DNA from: Boswellia sacra
Lineage: Eukaryota; Streptophyta; Magnoliopsida; Sapindales; Burseraceae
NCBI GenBank assembly: GCA_013180625.2
Contig: SNVD02001254.1
Location: forward strand, 62,001 to 126,000
DNA: 64,000 nt
Reading direction: 5' to 3'
The notes under the pieces were generated by a model that worked only from the letters and a program-made list of their open reading frames with translations, ran no database searches and was not told where the DNA came from. The translations under genes and the position numbers were made by a program. How positions within the stretch are numbered: position 1 is the stretch's first letter; every line of letters begins with the position of its first letter. This document shows, in pieces, positions 1 to 10,990 of this stretch.

Positions 1-3000
1 CTGTCCAACCTCAACTTCGGTCTGAAATTTCCTAGCAGCTGTGCCGGATGTGGTAAATATGGAAGCTCCATTGGCATATCTGTAAAAGGGGGAAAAAAAT
101 ATGAGGTAAAATAAAATGCTGAGAAGATTAGGTCAAGAGTGATTTAAGATAAGCATCACCTATTTCCGTTGACAATTTCTATGGCTTCATCAATGCTATC
201 TGCCTGATCAACAAATATATAGAAAATCTCCACAGTAAGTAAAAACCAACTTGCAATAAGAGAAACACAGAAAAAGAGATAAGAAGCAAACCTGCAGACA
301 AAGAAGAACTGGGCCACAAATTTCCTCCTGGTGAAAATCATCAAATGTATCATTGGTCAAAAATTCAAATCTCCTCTTCCATCAGAAACTATATATTAGC
401 CAAGTTATATTTTCAGAACATGATATGACATACCTTGTAACACTCCATGTTAATTGTGACATCAGATAAGATGGTAGGACCAATGAAGTTCCCTTGCTCA
501 TATCCTGGAACCTAGTGGTCATTTAAAATTGATTATGTAAGCTAGCCAGACCTTTCCAAGACCCCCAAGCAGAATTGCTTTTATGATACACTTAGTGCAC
601 TTACTAACACTCAAAATAAAATCGGCATATTGACTTTGTTTGCATCAGATTAAGATATTGGGCAAAGAACAAGTTACATAATTTTATTCCAGCCTATTGG
701 TTTCAGCAAAATGTGTAACATGATAATTGTTTCCAACAACGAGATAACATGTCTATTAACCACTGCATTGATAATCTCTGGGCTAACAGAGCCAAAATGC
801 CCGTTATGAACAATGTTGTTTGCACACTGTAGATGCAGATGCAAAACTCCATCTTCAAGTATGTGTTGAAGCAAATAGATCTCCAAGAACTTTTTTTTTT
901 TTTTGGGATAACTATGATGCGCCCTAGTGCCAGAACCCTGTAGTCAACGAACGGTGGAATTTTTAAGCTCCACTAGAAGGGTTCGAACCTGAGACCTCGA
1001 TACAGCCAAGCACCAGGTTCCAGGCCTAATAATATCTAGGCTGCCCCTTGGGGACTCCAAGAACATACTAAATGACAATTTCGTACTCCTAGGTGCGAAT
1101 CGAATCCATAATGAGCGTGGCTGGAATAAGGGGTGGAAATAGAATTTTCTGCTTTAAACACATCCGTGTCATGTCATGTGCAGGGTGCGGGTACAATCGT
1201 TATCAGTGGAAGAACAATGCATTACTTCCTTACACCTCCCTTATTTTCTGTAAATTATGATTTTTCCGATACCCAAGAAAAAATAAATTCTCCCACAGAT
1301 TTGTAGTCCTACTCCTAATATTTTGTCATGTATCATCTAATTAAAGAGTTGTCACACATCATTACAGAAATAAAAACAAACACTGCCAACAAAATAATAC
1401 AACAAAGGATTTGTCAAACATGCTAAAAGAAAGGATGAAACCAGATACCAAAATATTTCTCCCATCAAGCAACAATTTTGCACCACTTTCAGTATCTACT
1501 TGGATCAATCTGCACATCCTGTCCTTGGCCTGTAAATTACTTGAATAGTATTATTACAAAGGACAGACACAAGTAAAAGGTGAATGTTCAAAAAACCAAC
1601 ATGAAAGAGGTTAAACAATGACTAGAATGTAAACTGTAAAGACAGGACAAGAAAGTGATTTTATTTCATTATACTTAATTTTATTCTTCGATAGGAAAGA
1701 AAAAACAAATTTCGTAAAAGATAAAATATTACAAGTATAGTGAACCGGTAGCCCACTCAGAAATGCATAAAAAGTACAAGATCAAACAGTTCAAATAACA
1801 CCAATCATGATCAAAGCAGCATCTCAGCTCTATAGATGAAAAAAATGTTCTAATCAATGTCTCTGCCTTTTACACTAATAAGAGAAAGAAAGTGATGTGG
1901 CTTATTTGAAAGGTCCAAAAACATCTGATTCATTTCTTTTTGCAATTGCAGTACTATATATATAAAAAGCTCAATCATGTTGTACCTGCTTGCTATTAAC
2001 GGGACCAAGGTCTGCATCAGGGTCAGTTCCTACAGTTACTTTGAGTGCTTTGGCACATTCCACTAGTTTGTCTTCCCTGGCAAAAGGTTAACAAGCACCT
2101 CTTATGCCTAATCATATCACATCTATCACATAACTTCAATACAAGATACAGAATAATTCATTGATTATATCCAAAATGTAAAACTAAGTCTTTTAAGATG
2201 TTAGAATATCATTTTTCACGGAAGTATGGCTAAAACCACAAATTGGAGAAGCTTTTTCGTTCAATCAAGTCAAGTTTTTATATTTTCAAATAATGTTTCA
2301 TTAAGGGAGGAGACTCAAAGAAGTTTTGTGAAGAGAACAAAGAGTGTCACACCAGTTAACACTCATTATGGATCTCCGTTGAAAAAACCAGATCCTTGCA
2401 GTTTAGAAGTCACATAATTTAAGATAAAAGAGATAGTATAACTAAAAGTATGCCAATCTCTGTTCTTCAACCAATTTTGGTATTCAGAAGTTGACTAAAC
2501 ATAAAGAGCATGAGAATTTGCAGAGTCGGAAGAAAACTTTTCTAAGTTGATAAGATCGTAATTTCAAAAACATAATAGGAAAGAAAAGTTATACAAGATG
2601 CAACATAAATCACAACACTATTAGTAGATCTACAGCATGCTGATGATATTAGGAGGAGATGTAGATAACAGCTAATGCAACATATAAGATACACTAGAAG
2701 AAGATAAGGAAAATGGCTAATGTATTTATGCATGTGATGGCGAATATCCTCTTGTTAGGAAAATTAAAAAACAGATAGACAGCCTGGAGGCCTGTCAAGG
2801 ACTTAATTAAGAATTTTTCTCCAACTGTTTATGAATGAGGCACAAGGCTACAACTAAATTCAAATGGCTCAAGGCTTTAAATCTCTAGTCTTCACTGAAA
2901 GAAGCCCAAAGGTTACCAGATCAGAATATCCCAGCCCTAAAAACATCAGCAAGCAAAAGAAATATACCATGGAGTTAAGCTTCCAACAAAGATGACTGAG

Positions 3001-6000
3001 CTGAGCGACAAGCACTTTTGTCCTGCACCACCAAACCCAGCAGCTACTAAGGCATTCAGAGTAGTATCAATACTTGCATCGGGCATGACAACTGCATGAT
3101 TTTTGGAACCAATATTGGACTGAAAAAGTTCAATCAGTCAGTTCTCATTGACCTCAACTATTGCACTAAAATAGCTTACAGAGAGAGAAAAAAAAAAAAA
3201 AGAAAAAAAAAACTGTAGGGTTATTAAGATATTACCTGAATACGTTTCCCCTTAGCTGACGCTCTTGAATATACATAAGCACCAACCTTTAAGGAGACAA
3301 AAATGAGAATATAAGTAACATTAAGTGGAAGAAAGCCTGATAAGAAAATCAACGCAATAATTAACCAAGTAATGATACAAATAGCACAAACTCAAGTATG
3401 TAACTATAACTCTTCAATCATAGAAATAAAAAATTAATAATAATACATCGAACAAAGAACTGTCCAACTTTAGTTAAGAAAACATATATGATAATCTTGA
3501 ACTGTTTTAACTGGACCAAAAGATATTTTCACAGAGAATAAATACTGAAGGCAAATTTTCATATTGGTATCATACCCAGCATAATATAAAATTTTGTAAC
3601 ATTAACTAAATACTAAAGAAATAACTTACAGAAGTTGGACCGACATATGATATAGCTTTAATAACGTCATCATCACAAATAAAATTAATAATGTCCTGCC
3701 CAGAACAAAGTTTGAAAACAAAGAATTAAAGACAGGAAAATAAAATCCATTAGAGATGAAACAAACAGCTGAAACATCAAAGCACAGTTGGATTGAGTTA
3801 TAGGAGAAAATTGTCAGTTGTATCTTATAGAACAAACATAAATAATTGGGATATTCACATTTTACCCCCCAAGGTAAGGTCAAATAACATCTTTTCCCCT
3901 GGATTTTTCAATATTACAATTTACCCCCTCAATTCGAATTGAATCCGTTAACTCAAACTCTGCAAGAGTAAAACAGGAAACAAATTGAGTTGAAAAAAAA
4001 TAAGATACAAGTATCCCTTGTCCCTTACTGTGGATGTTGCCACACTAGATCAGTTATATAAGTTCAACATCCAGGACTTATAACCCAGCAACCCAAAATG
4101 TAGCCAATGCACCAAAGCGACCCAGCAACCAACAATGTAGAGCACCATCCAAACAACAAAGCTAACAACAACATCCGGCAATGCACCTCAACAAGATCAC
4201 CACTTAAATAACCCAGCCAACTGCCACACAAACAACCAAAATTTGCGGTGCTCTACAACACAACAGCATCACAAATGCATTCAAAATCCAATACAAAAAT
4301 CAAAATCAGCTAAAAAGGGGAACTTAAAAACTGAATTGAAGGAGTTTGATGAGCTGTGTGGTTTTCGAATCGAAGCAGGGGAGGGGTACCAAGATTGTGA
4401 GAGTGGAAAGCGGTGGCGGTGGATGAGGGCGGAAAGCAATGGCGGTGGCCAACTGTGTGGTTACCAAATCGGCCCGAGGGAAAGGGACCAAGATCGGGAG
4501 CGGAAGTGACAGAGATAAACGGAGGGGGTATGTTGAAGGTTAGTGTTGCAGTGGCGGTGGTGACAGAGCAATGGCGATGGCGATAGGATGATGGAATTGG
4601 AGAGGAGAGAGAGGAGGGAAGGACGTAAAAGTTTTTAATTGGTTTTAATAAAAAAATTTATTAATTTTATACAAAATTGGTAATATGGTCTATTTAACAA
4701 AAAAAAAATAGGTGACAAAGGATATTTTAGTCCTATTACAAATCTTTTCTTCTCTCTCATCATCAGAGGCTCCCTTACCGTTTGAGTTACGGATTCAATT
4801 CGAATTGAGGGGTAAATTGTAATATTGAAAAATCCAGGGGGAAAGGAGTCATTGGACCTTACCTTAGGGGGTAAAATGTAAATACACCTAAATTAATTTT
4901 ATTGTTTTATATGTGTGCTGCTGCAATTTTTTGTATAAAGAATCGATAAAGAACAAAAAGTAGCTAAAATCTTTGAACATGAATGTAAACTCTAAACTGA
5001 CCAAGTAAACTCACATTGGTGCCATGAACAATATTGAGGACTCCATTAGGCAAACCAGCCTCCATTGCCAACTCTGCAAGGATCACAGCAGCCCCTGAAG
5101 GACCACCAATTAACCCAAGTCATTACATCGTGTGAGAAAGTAGAGATATTAGAGTCTAACCATAAATCCATCATTTCTTCATTATAAAACTATTAGTTTG
5201 GTGTGAACACTAGGAAATCTTAAATGGTCCGGGCCATGCTAAGCTGTCTTCTATCTATGTTATTGATGTCTTTGAATATGTGCAGCAACTTGGTTGGTGG
5301 CACCAGGTAGTGTTAATATACTCCTAGACTAGAGAAAATAGTTCTATCCTGTGGAGATATTTATCCAATTTTTTGGAACTCTAAAACTTGTTGCTTCTGT
5401 GTTATCCTTAAATTCCCATACGAGAGGGCAGAAAAATCCCTCCTGTTCTTAAGAAAATTAGAGAGAAAATCGTCCTCTGTGAATATGTGATATTTTCCCC
5501 AATTTAAAGTCAATTTATTCTCCTTATGAAAAAGGTTTAATGAAAAGGATGGAATAAACACAGACTAGAAAGTGCACATGAAGCCAAAAGATTTAAGCAT
5601 TGAGAGAGAGACGAAATTTCTGTTATCTTGGCAGATAAAATGGCCTTTTTTTTAATTAAGAAACTATAGAAATGTATAAATAATGGTTCAATGAAAATAT
5701 AAATGTAGACCATCAGACCACAATTAGCGCAAAATAGCATGACATTGTGGACCCACTAAATCACTAATGTGAAAGATAACAAACTCAGAATGATGAACCT
5801 TTCAGAGGTTCCTTTATCCTGCCAGGTTTGGTTGGCAGGAAAGATGAAATTTATAACTTGATTAATTTATGTTGATGCAATGCCAGACAATTGAAAAGGC
5901 TAACTCAATGAGTTTTGACAACACAACAATTTACGTCAAGAACTAGGAAAATAATAGAAGGTGAAATTGCAGTCCAACCACTCCAACACAAGTGGTTCAT

Positions 6001-8803
6001 AAATCCATAATAAATCTCATGATCAAGATCAATCCACCTTTTGAATTTATCATCTAAGCCACAATGTATTTTGAAGCAGTAAAAGCAGATAATTTTAGAG
6101 TTCAGAACAATATGAGGAAAGACATAACAATCACCTGGATCCTTTTCTGATGGCTTTAGAATAAACGTATTACCACATGTGACAGCAATAGGAAACATCT
6201 GTATATAAAAGAGAAAATAAGCGAATAAACCACATCACTAAGGTTAAACCATTCCTTCTTTCATCATATCTACCCTTAAGCAGCACCTCGATACCACGAG
6301 GTTTAACTTTACGTCAGCCATAACAAGGTTTGTATTTTATTAAGAAAAAAACCGAAAAGATGGCATTATGAACTAATAATGCTACACATACAAACTTTGT
6401 TTACAAACTGAAAGAGTGAAAGTAAGAATAAAGTAAGAAAAATGAGAATAAATTATGTAATAATAAAAGAGTATTATTACATTAGTAATGTACATGAAGT
6501 TTGTATTTGTATCACTCATACAAAACTAACAAACTCATCATCTATCATATATTACTAGCAATTCATGTAATAGTTTTCTTGAATTTTGCCCAGCACAACA
6601 AGATCTGCACTCTAGACAAACACTATTCTATGGCCCAGCATTAAAAGAACTACAAATAAAGAAGGAAAATAGCTTACCCATAAAGGGATCATAGCTGGAA
6701 AGTCAAACGAGCAGATACCAGAACAAACACCAAGTGGCTCTCTGATGCTGTAGGAATCAACCCCATCAGATACATTGGACATGAATTCCCCAATTTGCAA
6801 AGTTGCCAATCCACAGGCGTGTTCAACTATCTCTATGAGCGATAATAGAATATCTCTTAAAGCACAATCACTACCAACCGAAATTGTTCACGCATTACAA
6901 TAGAGACAAATGAGCTAACCTAGCCCACGCAACACATCATTGCGTGCATCCTCAAATGTCTTCCCATGTTCAGTAGTAATGTTCATAGCAAGCTTATCCT
7001 AGAAACAGATTGTGACAATTCAGGTTACTAGAATATTTAAGTTAAAAAGAATTTAAATAAATCAAAACCCATTCTTTACCATGTCTCTCTGTATAAGCTC
7101 TAGGAACTTGAACATTATGCGTTGACGAGTGGAAACTGGTGTGTTTCGCCATGATGGAAAAGCCCGTTTTGCCGCAAAAACTGCAGCTCTGAACTCCTCA
7201 TTGGTAGTCAAAGGGACTTGAGAAACAACCAGCTGTGTTGCCTATCATGACTTCATAGACAAATTAGGAAAAGAAAAATACAATAGCTTTTAATGATTAT
7301 TAAATTGAGAATATAGGAAATGAATGGAAATCAAAGTTTAAGTGAATTTTCCTTACAGGATTTATAACATCAATAGATGCAACTGACTGTGAATCAACAA
7401 ATCTACCTCCAATTAGATTCGGAACCCTCTGATATTAGCAGCAAATGAGCACAAATCTGTTATAGCTTTAGAGAAAACCACCACTGAAGGGAGAGAGCCA
7501 CAGAGAGAGAGGATAAACAACTTAAGAACTACAAATACTAAAAGTCTATTTTCTTTCTTTGCTTCTCACCCCAAGTAGTTGGGATAAGGCTTTGTTGATC
7601 TGACTTGCGTTGGATTACATCTAAGCTTACCGGAGGGGTGCGTAGCCTCCAAGATGGCTCCATAACAGATTGAAAATTGTTCCGTACAGCAGATTTTTGA
7701 GGTCTTAATGACTTGAAATTTCTCACTGCACAAAAGCATACAATCATCACTGCAAGGAAATTGGAAATAAAAATACTCACTACTTGCCAAACAACATTCA
7801 AAAGATTTCAGGAAAAGGATGGTGAAGAGTAAAATAGATCTCGTTCTAAGATTGGATATCTCTAATATGGTAGAGTTGGAAAACCAGCACTAATTTCTTG
7901 CCCTCACTGGGGAGAACAAGACGCATTACAGACTCACTACCTCTAATAAATCTGGTTTCAGATGCTCATTAGCAATCATCCGCCTTTGAACAGTAGATGT
8001 CCTAATGATAATTGTACTCACCCAGTTGTAATTCCAAAACTCTAAATTGATGCTATCTATAATCTACAAAAAACTAACCTATACCTGTTAGAGATCTGTT
8101 AACTCCGCTAGTTCATTACTTAAAGTCTAAGATCTATATAAAAGTTTCTACACAAATAAACAAAATTTTAAAAGACTAATAAACAAATAAAGCAATAATA
8201 GTTTAAAAAAAAAAAAAGAGTTCTTCAGTATGGCTCTTTCAAGAAGGTTTCACCTGTTATATTTCCTTGTCGGAGCTTAGCTTTAACATTGTAAACATGC
8301 TTTGGAGTCGATAAAAGCTCTGGATTGCTTTGTCTCAGTCTTTTAAGAATTTGGCGAGGTTTTAATCCAGCTTCTGTCATCTCTTTAATTAACAAAACTT
8401 CTTTTTCAGTGAAGCGACGAGCAGAAGGATGCTCCGAAATGTCCTTCAAAGGTTCATGATTGTGTGTACCATTTTTAATAGTGAGTATCCACAAACCATC
8501 ATCCTTTTTACCCACTGCTTCAAAAGGGCAATTGGTAAGCCGAGAACCTGTTTTTCTTCTGCGGATATTTTCAGCAGAAGACTCATCAACAGGTTTCCGC
8601 CTGTTACGGTAAACGCCTCCTCTGTCACAGCCAAGGACTACCACCCTGTCCCTTTTTGATTGCTTAATAGTTACCACATAACCCTGGGATACAGCAAAGT
8701 CGCCAACATGTTGGATAAGTTCTTCACGATCTACAAAAGTTCCAGGTGGTGGGGGAAGCATTTGTGGGACATCACTCAACTCTGATGAACTATGAATGTC
8801 CAT
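1..8803 (-). CDS. ALDH6B2: FAR1-domain/methylmalonate-semialdehyde dehydrogenase fusion gene (3' end off window)
   Basis: The ALDH part matches the CoA-acylating methylmalonate-semialdehyde dehydrogenase family, which acts in mitochondrial valine and thymine catabolism (methylmalonate semialdehyde + CoA + NAD to propionyl-CoA). Coding exons read on the minus strand, all with GT-AG borders and matching phases: 8254-8803, 7631-7725, 7357-7428, 7080-7241, 6920-6998, 6678-6832, 6135-6198, 5015-5094, 3630-3695, 3236-3286, 2968-3119, 1986-2076, 1449-1529, 434-511, 292-327, 160-203 and 1-79. They give 645 codons; roughly 55-60 C-terminal residues should lie left of position 1. Recognisable blocks are [13 protein letters not shown] (about residue 216), [20 protein letters not shown], the NAD-binding [16 protein letters not shown], and the catalytic cysteine in GQKCLSLS (Cys494). 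Unusually, residues 1-183 are a FAR1-type zinc finger and no N-terminal mitochondrial leader is present. The exon calls are manual; the fusion is inferred from splice phase. Confidence 0.88.
891..1054 (-). mobile_element. tRNA-derived SINE in an ALDH intron
   Basis: Read on the minus strand, the 164-bp insertion begins with a tRNA-like head that has a B-box core (GGTTCGAACC) and ends in 14 A residues (poly-T at 891-904). It is flanked by a perfect 10-bp target duplication CTCCAAGAAC at 881-890 and 1055-1064. Both ends and the tail are therefore defined. It lies in the intron between exons 434-511 and 1449-1529. Confidence 0.88.
3848..3958 (+). repeat. Left terminal inverted repeat of the 1.04 kb MULE
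   Basis: It pairs with 4780-4888 in inverted orientation with only a few mismatches. Confidence 0.85.
4780..4888 (-). repeat. Right terminal inverted repeat of the 1.04 kb MULE
   Basis: It is the complement of 3848-3958. Confidence 0.85.
6380..6514. mobile_element. Possible MITE in an ALDH intron
   Basis: The 135-bp AT-rich segment has imperfect inverted ends: TGCTACACATACAAACTT on the left, and TGATACAAATACAAACTT when the right end is read on the minus strand. No convincing target duplication was found. Confidence 0.4.
7631..7725 (-). other. Linker exon resembling a mitochondrial presequence
   Basis: This 95-nt exon links the FAR1 exon to the ALDH core. Its 31 residues (for example [18 protein letters not shown]) are rich in Arg, Lys, Ser and Asn with a single acidic residue near the end, as in mitochondrial presequences. 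The same frame runs back into the upstream intron to a methionine ([11 protein letters not shown]...) about 25 nt before the acceptor, so an intron-initiated transcript could encode a leader-bearing ALDH without the FAR1 domain. The methionine in SVMEPSWRL is a further possible start. Confidence 0.6.
8254..8803 (-). other. FAR1/WRKY-GCM1-type zinc-finger coding exon of the ALDH gene
   Basis: This 550-nt exon encodes residues 1-183 of the fusion. Methionine 1 is at 8803-8801, after a likely acceptor at 8824-8825. A proline-rich start (MLPPPPGTF, residues 15-23) is followed by a FAR1-type DNA-binding module with Cys59 (LGCDRGG), Cys92 (TNCPFEA) and the His114/His116 pair (GTHNHEP), the C-C-H-x-H zinc ligands of this superfamily. 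It is basic between the cysteines ([14 protein letters not shown]), which suggests nucleic-acid binding or a nuclear signal. The donor at 8246-8253 (CAG/GTGAAACC) joins in phase 1 to 7631-7725. If the intron is retained, the frame continues nine codons (last three K-E-P-Y) to a stop at 8225, giving a free-standing FAR1-only protein like the FRS-related factors. Confidence 0.85.
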
Positions 8804-9240
8804 CAAATTATGAATGAGGTAACCTGAATTAAAGACACTATTTACCACTAAGTCCTTCCATTGCTGTTCACCCCTTTAATTATCCTCACATCATGATCAG
8901 CTAATGAACACCAAAGCTCTATTTAAAAAAAAAAAAAAAATCAAATGAGCTTCATAGATCCTTATAAGTAATCATGCAAGTCGAAAAGATCATGAAAGCT
9001 TGATTGCAAATAAGCAACTATCAAAATAACGAACAAGATTACTGATGCCCTCGACAAAAATAACTAAGCAAAGAAAATTTCTCCCCGTGGAAAAGCGAGA
9101 AAAAAAAAAAAGAAGTGCTTCCTTTCACATTTTTGGATGTTAATTTCGAATCTGGTTTTCATTTCTTTTCCTCTATCATATAGACATTTATGCACTAATC
9201 AACATGGAGACAAAAGAAATACAGTGGACACACCTCATAC

Positions 9241-9315
9241 AGCAGTGTCGATATCGTCGTTTTCCAAGACTTCAATTTCAGTTAAAACAGTAAGGATCAT
9301 GGTCATGAAGATTCC
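9241..9315 (-). other. Probable 5' UTR exon of the ALDH gene
   Basis: A 75-nt segment has a good acceptor (TTTCACAG, ending at 9316) and donor (GTATGAGG, 9240-9233) on the minus strand. No frame joins through it to the methionine at 8803, so it would be non-coding leader carrying upstream ORFs. It is inferred from splice signals only. Confidence 0.4.
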
Positions 9316-9385
9316 CTGTGAAACATACACACACATGAATATATGAATAGGCATGAATAGAATGTATTGCATAAGTGTTATCAGA

Positions 9386-9387
<2 letters not shown>

Positions 9388-9427
<40 letters not shown>
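9388..9427. repeat. (TA)n microsatellite
   Basis: About 20 TA units lie in the probable ALDH 5' intron. The frames through it that read Tyr-Ile repeats are artefacts. Confidence 0.95.
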
Positions 9428-9430
<3 letters not shown>

Positions 9431-10787
9431 CCATAGCTCTCAAGATGCATGCCTTCCCCGATTGCTAGCTTTATACAAAATATAAACAATGTTATTGATA
9501 ACAATAAACCATTAGCATTGATCTACAACATTGTTGTTGATATCTAACAATTATCCTATCAAAAAATTTTATTACAAATTTCTCACCAACAGTCATTTCA
9601 AATCTAATTCTTTATGAAGAAAACCAAAGAGTTCAACATTAGGACCTGCACTTACTGCATAAAACCTCAAATGCCTAACCTCATTTCTAATATAGCTTCT
9701 TTATTTATTTATTTAACTGTTATCAGAAAATTTTGCCCAAGAGCTTCATACGCAGTCATTCTCAGATGAATTTATATATGTATGAAGGAATGAAAGGAAA
9801 AGAAAGTATTTATAATTCCAATAAAATAGTTGGTATTATGGCGAAGTCTTAAAGTTTGGAGAAATTGAAGAACGAATACTCCTCATTAAATACTTTGAGA
9901 TGCTTAAGTTTGGTTGCTGCTATTACTACACCAGCTTATAGTCATTTGTGAACCCATCCAAAATAACTAGCAGTTTCAAGAAAAACTAACATAAGATTCA
10001 AACAAATATTCTAGATGATAATCTCAGAGAACCTATATTTATGTTTAGCGAACACAGTTTGAGACATCAAACATTAACCAAAATCTAGCAAAGAAACTCA
10101 ACATTCATTTTGAGTTGACCCTGAACCCTCAAAAACCGATTACCAACAACCGAAAACAACAATGATGGTAAAAGATTAAGGCCCTACTGATCTAAGCTAT
10201 GCACGTTCTGTCCGATATAAATATAATCCCATTAAGAGAAGCGACGGGATAACTATGGTGATCATTTTGAGCTCAATCATCATATTATTCAACCCACATC
10301 AGGAAAGCTTCATTTCCACGTGTAAAAGCTCCTAATCTAGAGTAATTTCTTTAATGTCAAGTAACTCCTTACTTCACATCGCCCATTTTCCACATTTAAT
10401 CGGTGATCATTCGAAAATCAAAGACAAAAATGATTAAAAAACTAAGCTTGAAGCTATAAAAACAGCCAACAGCTCTCAATAGCAAGTCTATTCCCTCAAA
10501 CATAACTTATCAATTTCTAAGAAAACCTCTTAAATTGAAATAAAATAAAATAAAAAATAGTAACAGTATCAATAAAATGAAGAAGAAGGCAAGCGTTTAT
10601 AGTATGCGATGCAAAGCATAGACAATTCAATAACATAAGCATCAAAATTGAATTTTGAGCGAAACCCATTTGACTAAAACTAACGATTATCACTAAGTCA
10701 AATTCAAGTTACACATTGTTCAACATTTTGGTTTTTTTTTTTTCCCTTCCCTTTTCTCGGTAACCAAACAGAGGATAACGACCCTAC

Positions 10788-10950
10788 CGGCAACGTTAAC
10801 GGCGATCATCGGCTGAAGAAGTGATGGCACTGGGCGTGCGGGGATTCTTGAATCTTTGGTTTCAAGCAATTGGGGAGCTCTAACAGTGAATTAGCACCCA
10901 GCTTAGAGAGAGGAAGAGAGGGAGAATGCAGCCTGAGATGGTTGCCAGGC
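10788..10950 (-). other. Probable first (5' UTR) exon of the ALDH gene
   Basis: On the minus strand this segment is a pyrimidine-rich leader (CTCCCTCTTCCTCTCTCT) downstream of a TATA motif, ending at a donor GTAGGGTC (10787-10780). It contains one ATG (ATGATCGCCGTT) that would open an upstream ORF of about 20 codons if joined to 9241-9315. The transcription start, about 10950, is inferred from TATA spacing. Confidence 0.4.
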
Positions 10951-10990
10951 CCAGCAACAATTAGACTTCAAATTTGGGTTTATATAAAGG
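10945..10990 (-). promoter_or_regulatory. Core promoter region of the ALDH gene (TATA and TGGGCC)
   Basis: The minus strand carries TTTATATAAA at about 10979-10988. A TGGGCC site II-like element lies about 30 nt downstream, near 10947. Site II elements are common upstream of plant genes for mitochondrial and growth functions. Position and spacing fit the pyrimidine-rich leader that follows. Confidence 0.4.

Larger units (their letters stand above)
3848..4888. mobile_element. Non-autonomous MULE-type element (Pack-MULE candidate) in an ALDH intron
   Basis: Long terminal inverted repeats of about 110 bp lie at 3848-3958 and 4780-4888; both contain AATATTACAATTTACCCC and its complement. Flanks are TAAATAATT (left) and TAAATTAATT (right), a 9-10 bp target duplication differing by one base, as expected for Mutator-like elements. 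The interior (4243-4620) is more GC- and purine-rich than its surroundings and has an internal duplication around GTGTGGTT...CGAATCG. No transposase is seen. The 88-codon plus-strand frame at 4243-4509 is not a recognised protein. Confidence 0.8.

Noticed and set aside
4243..4509. 88-codon frame inside the intronic MULE as a gene
   Set aside because: There is no recognised domain, the composition is charged with internal duplication, and it lies in a non-autonomous element. It is kept only as a possible captured fragment.
8225..8848. Stand-alone FAR1-type gene separate from the ALDH
   Set aside because: The same frame has a good donor whose phase matches the ALDH upstream exon, and the ALDH has no other first coding exon in the window. 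A separate product by intron retention remains possible and is noted.
9235..9504. 89-codon minus-strand frame with Tyr-Ile repeats
   Set aside because: It runs through a TA microsatellite. Only 9241-9315 has splice signals.
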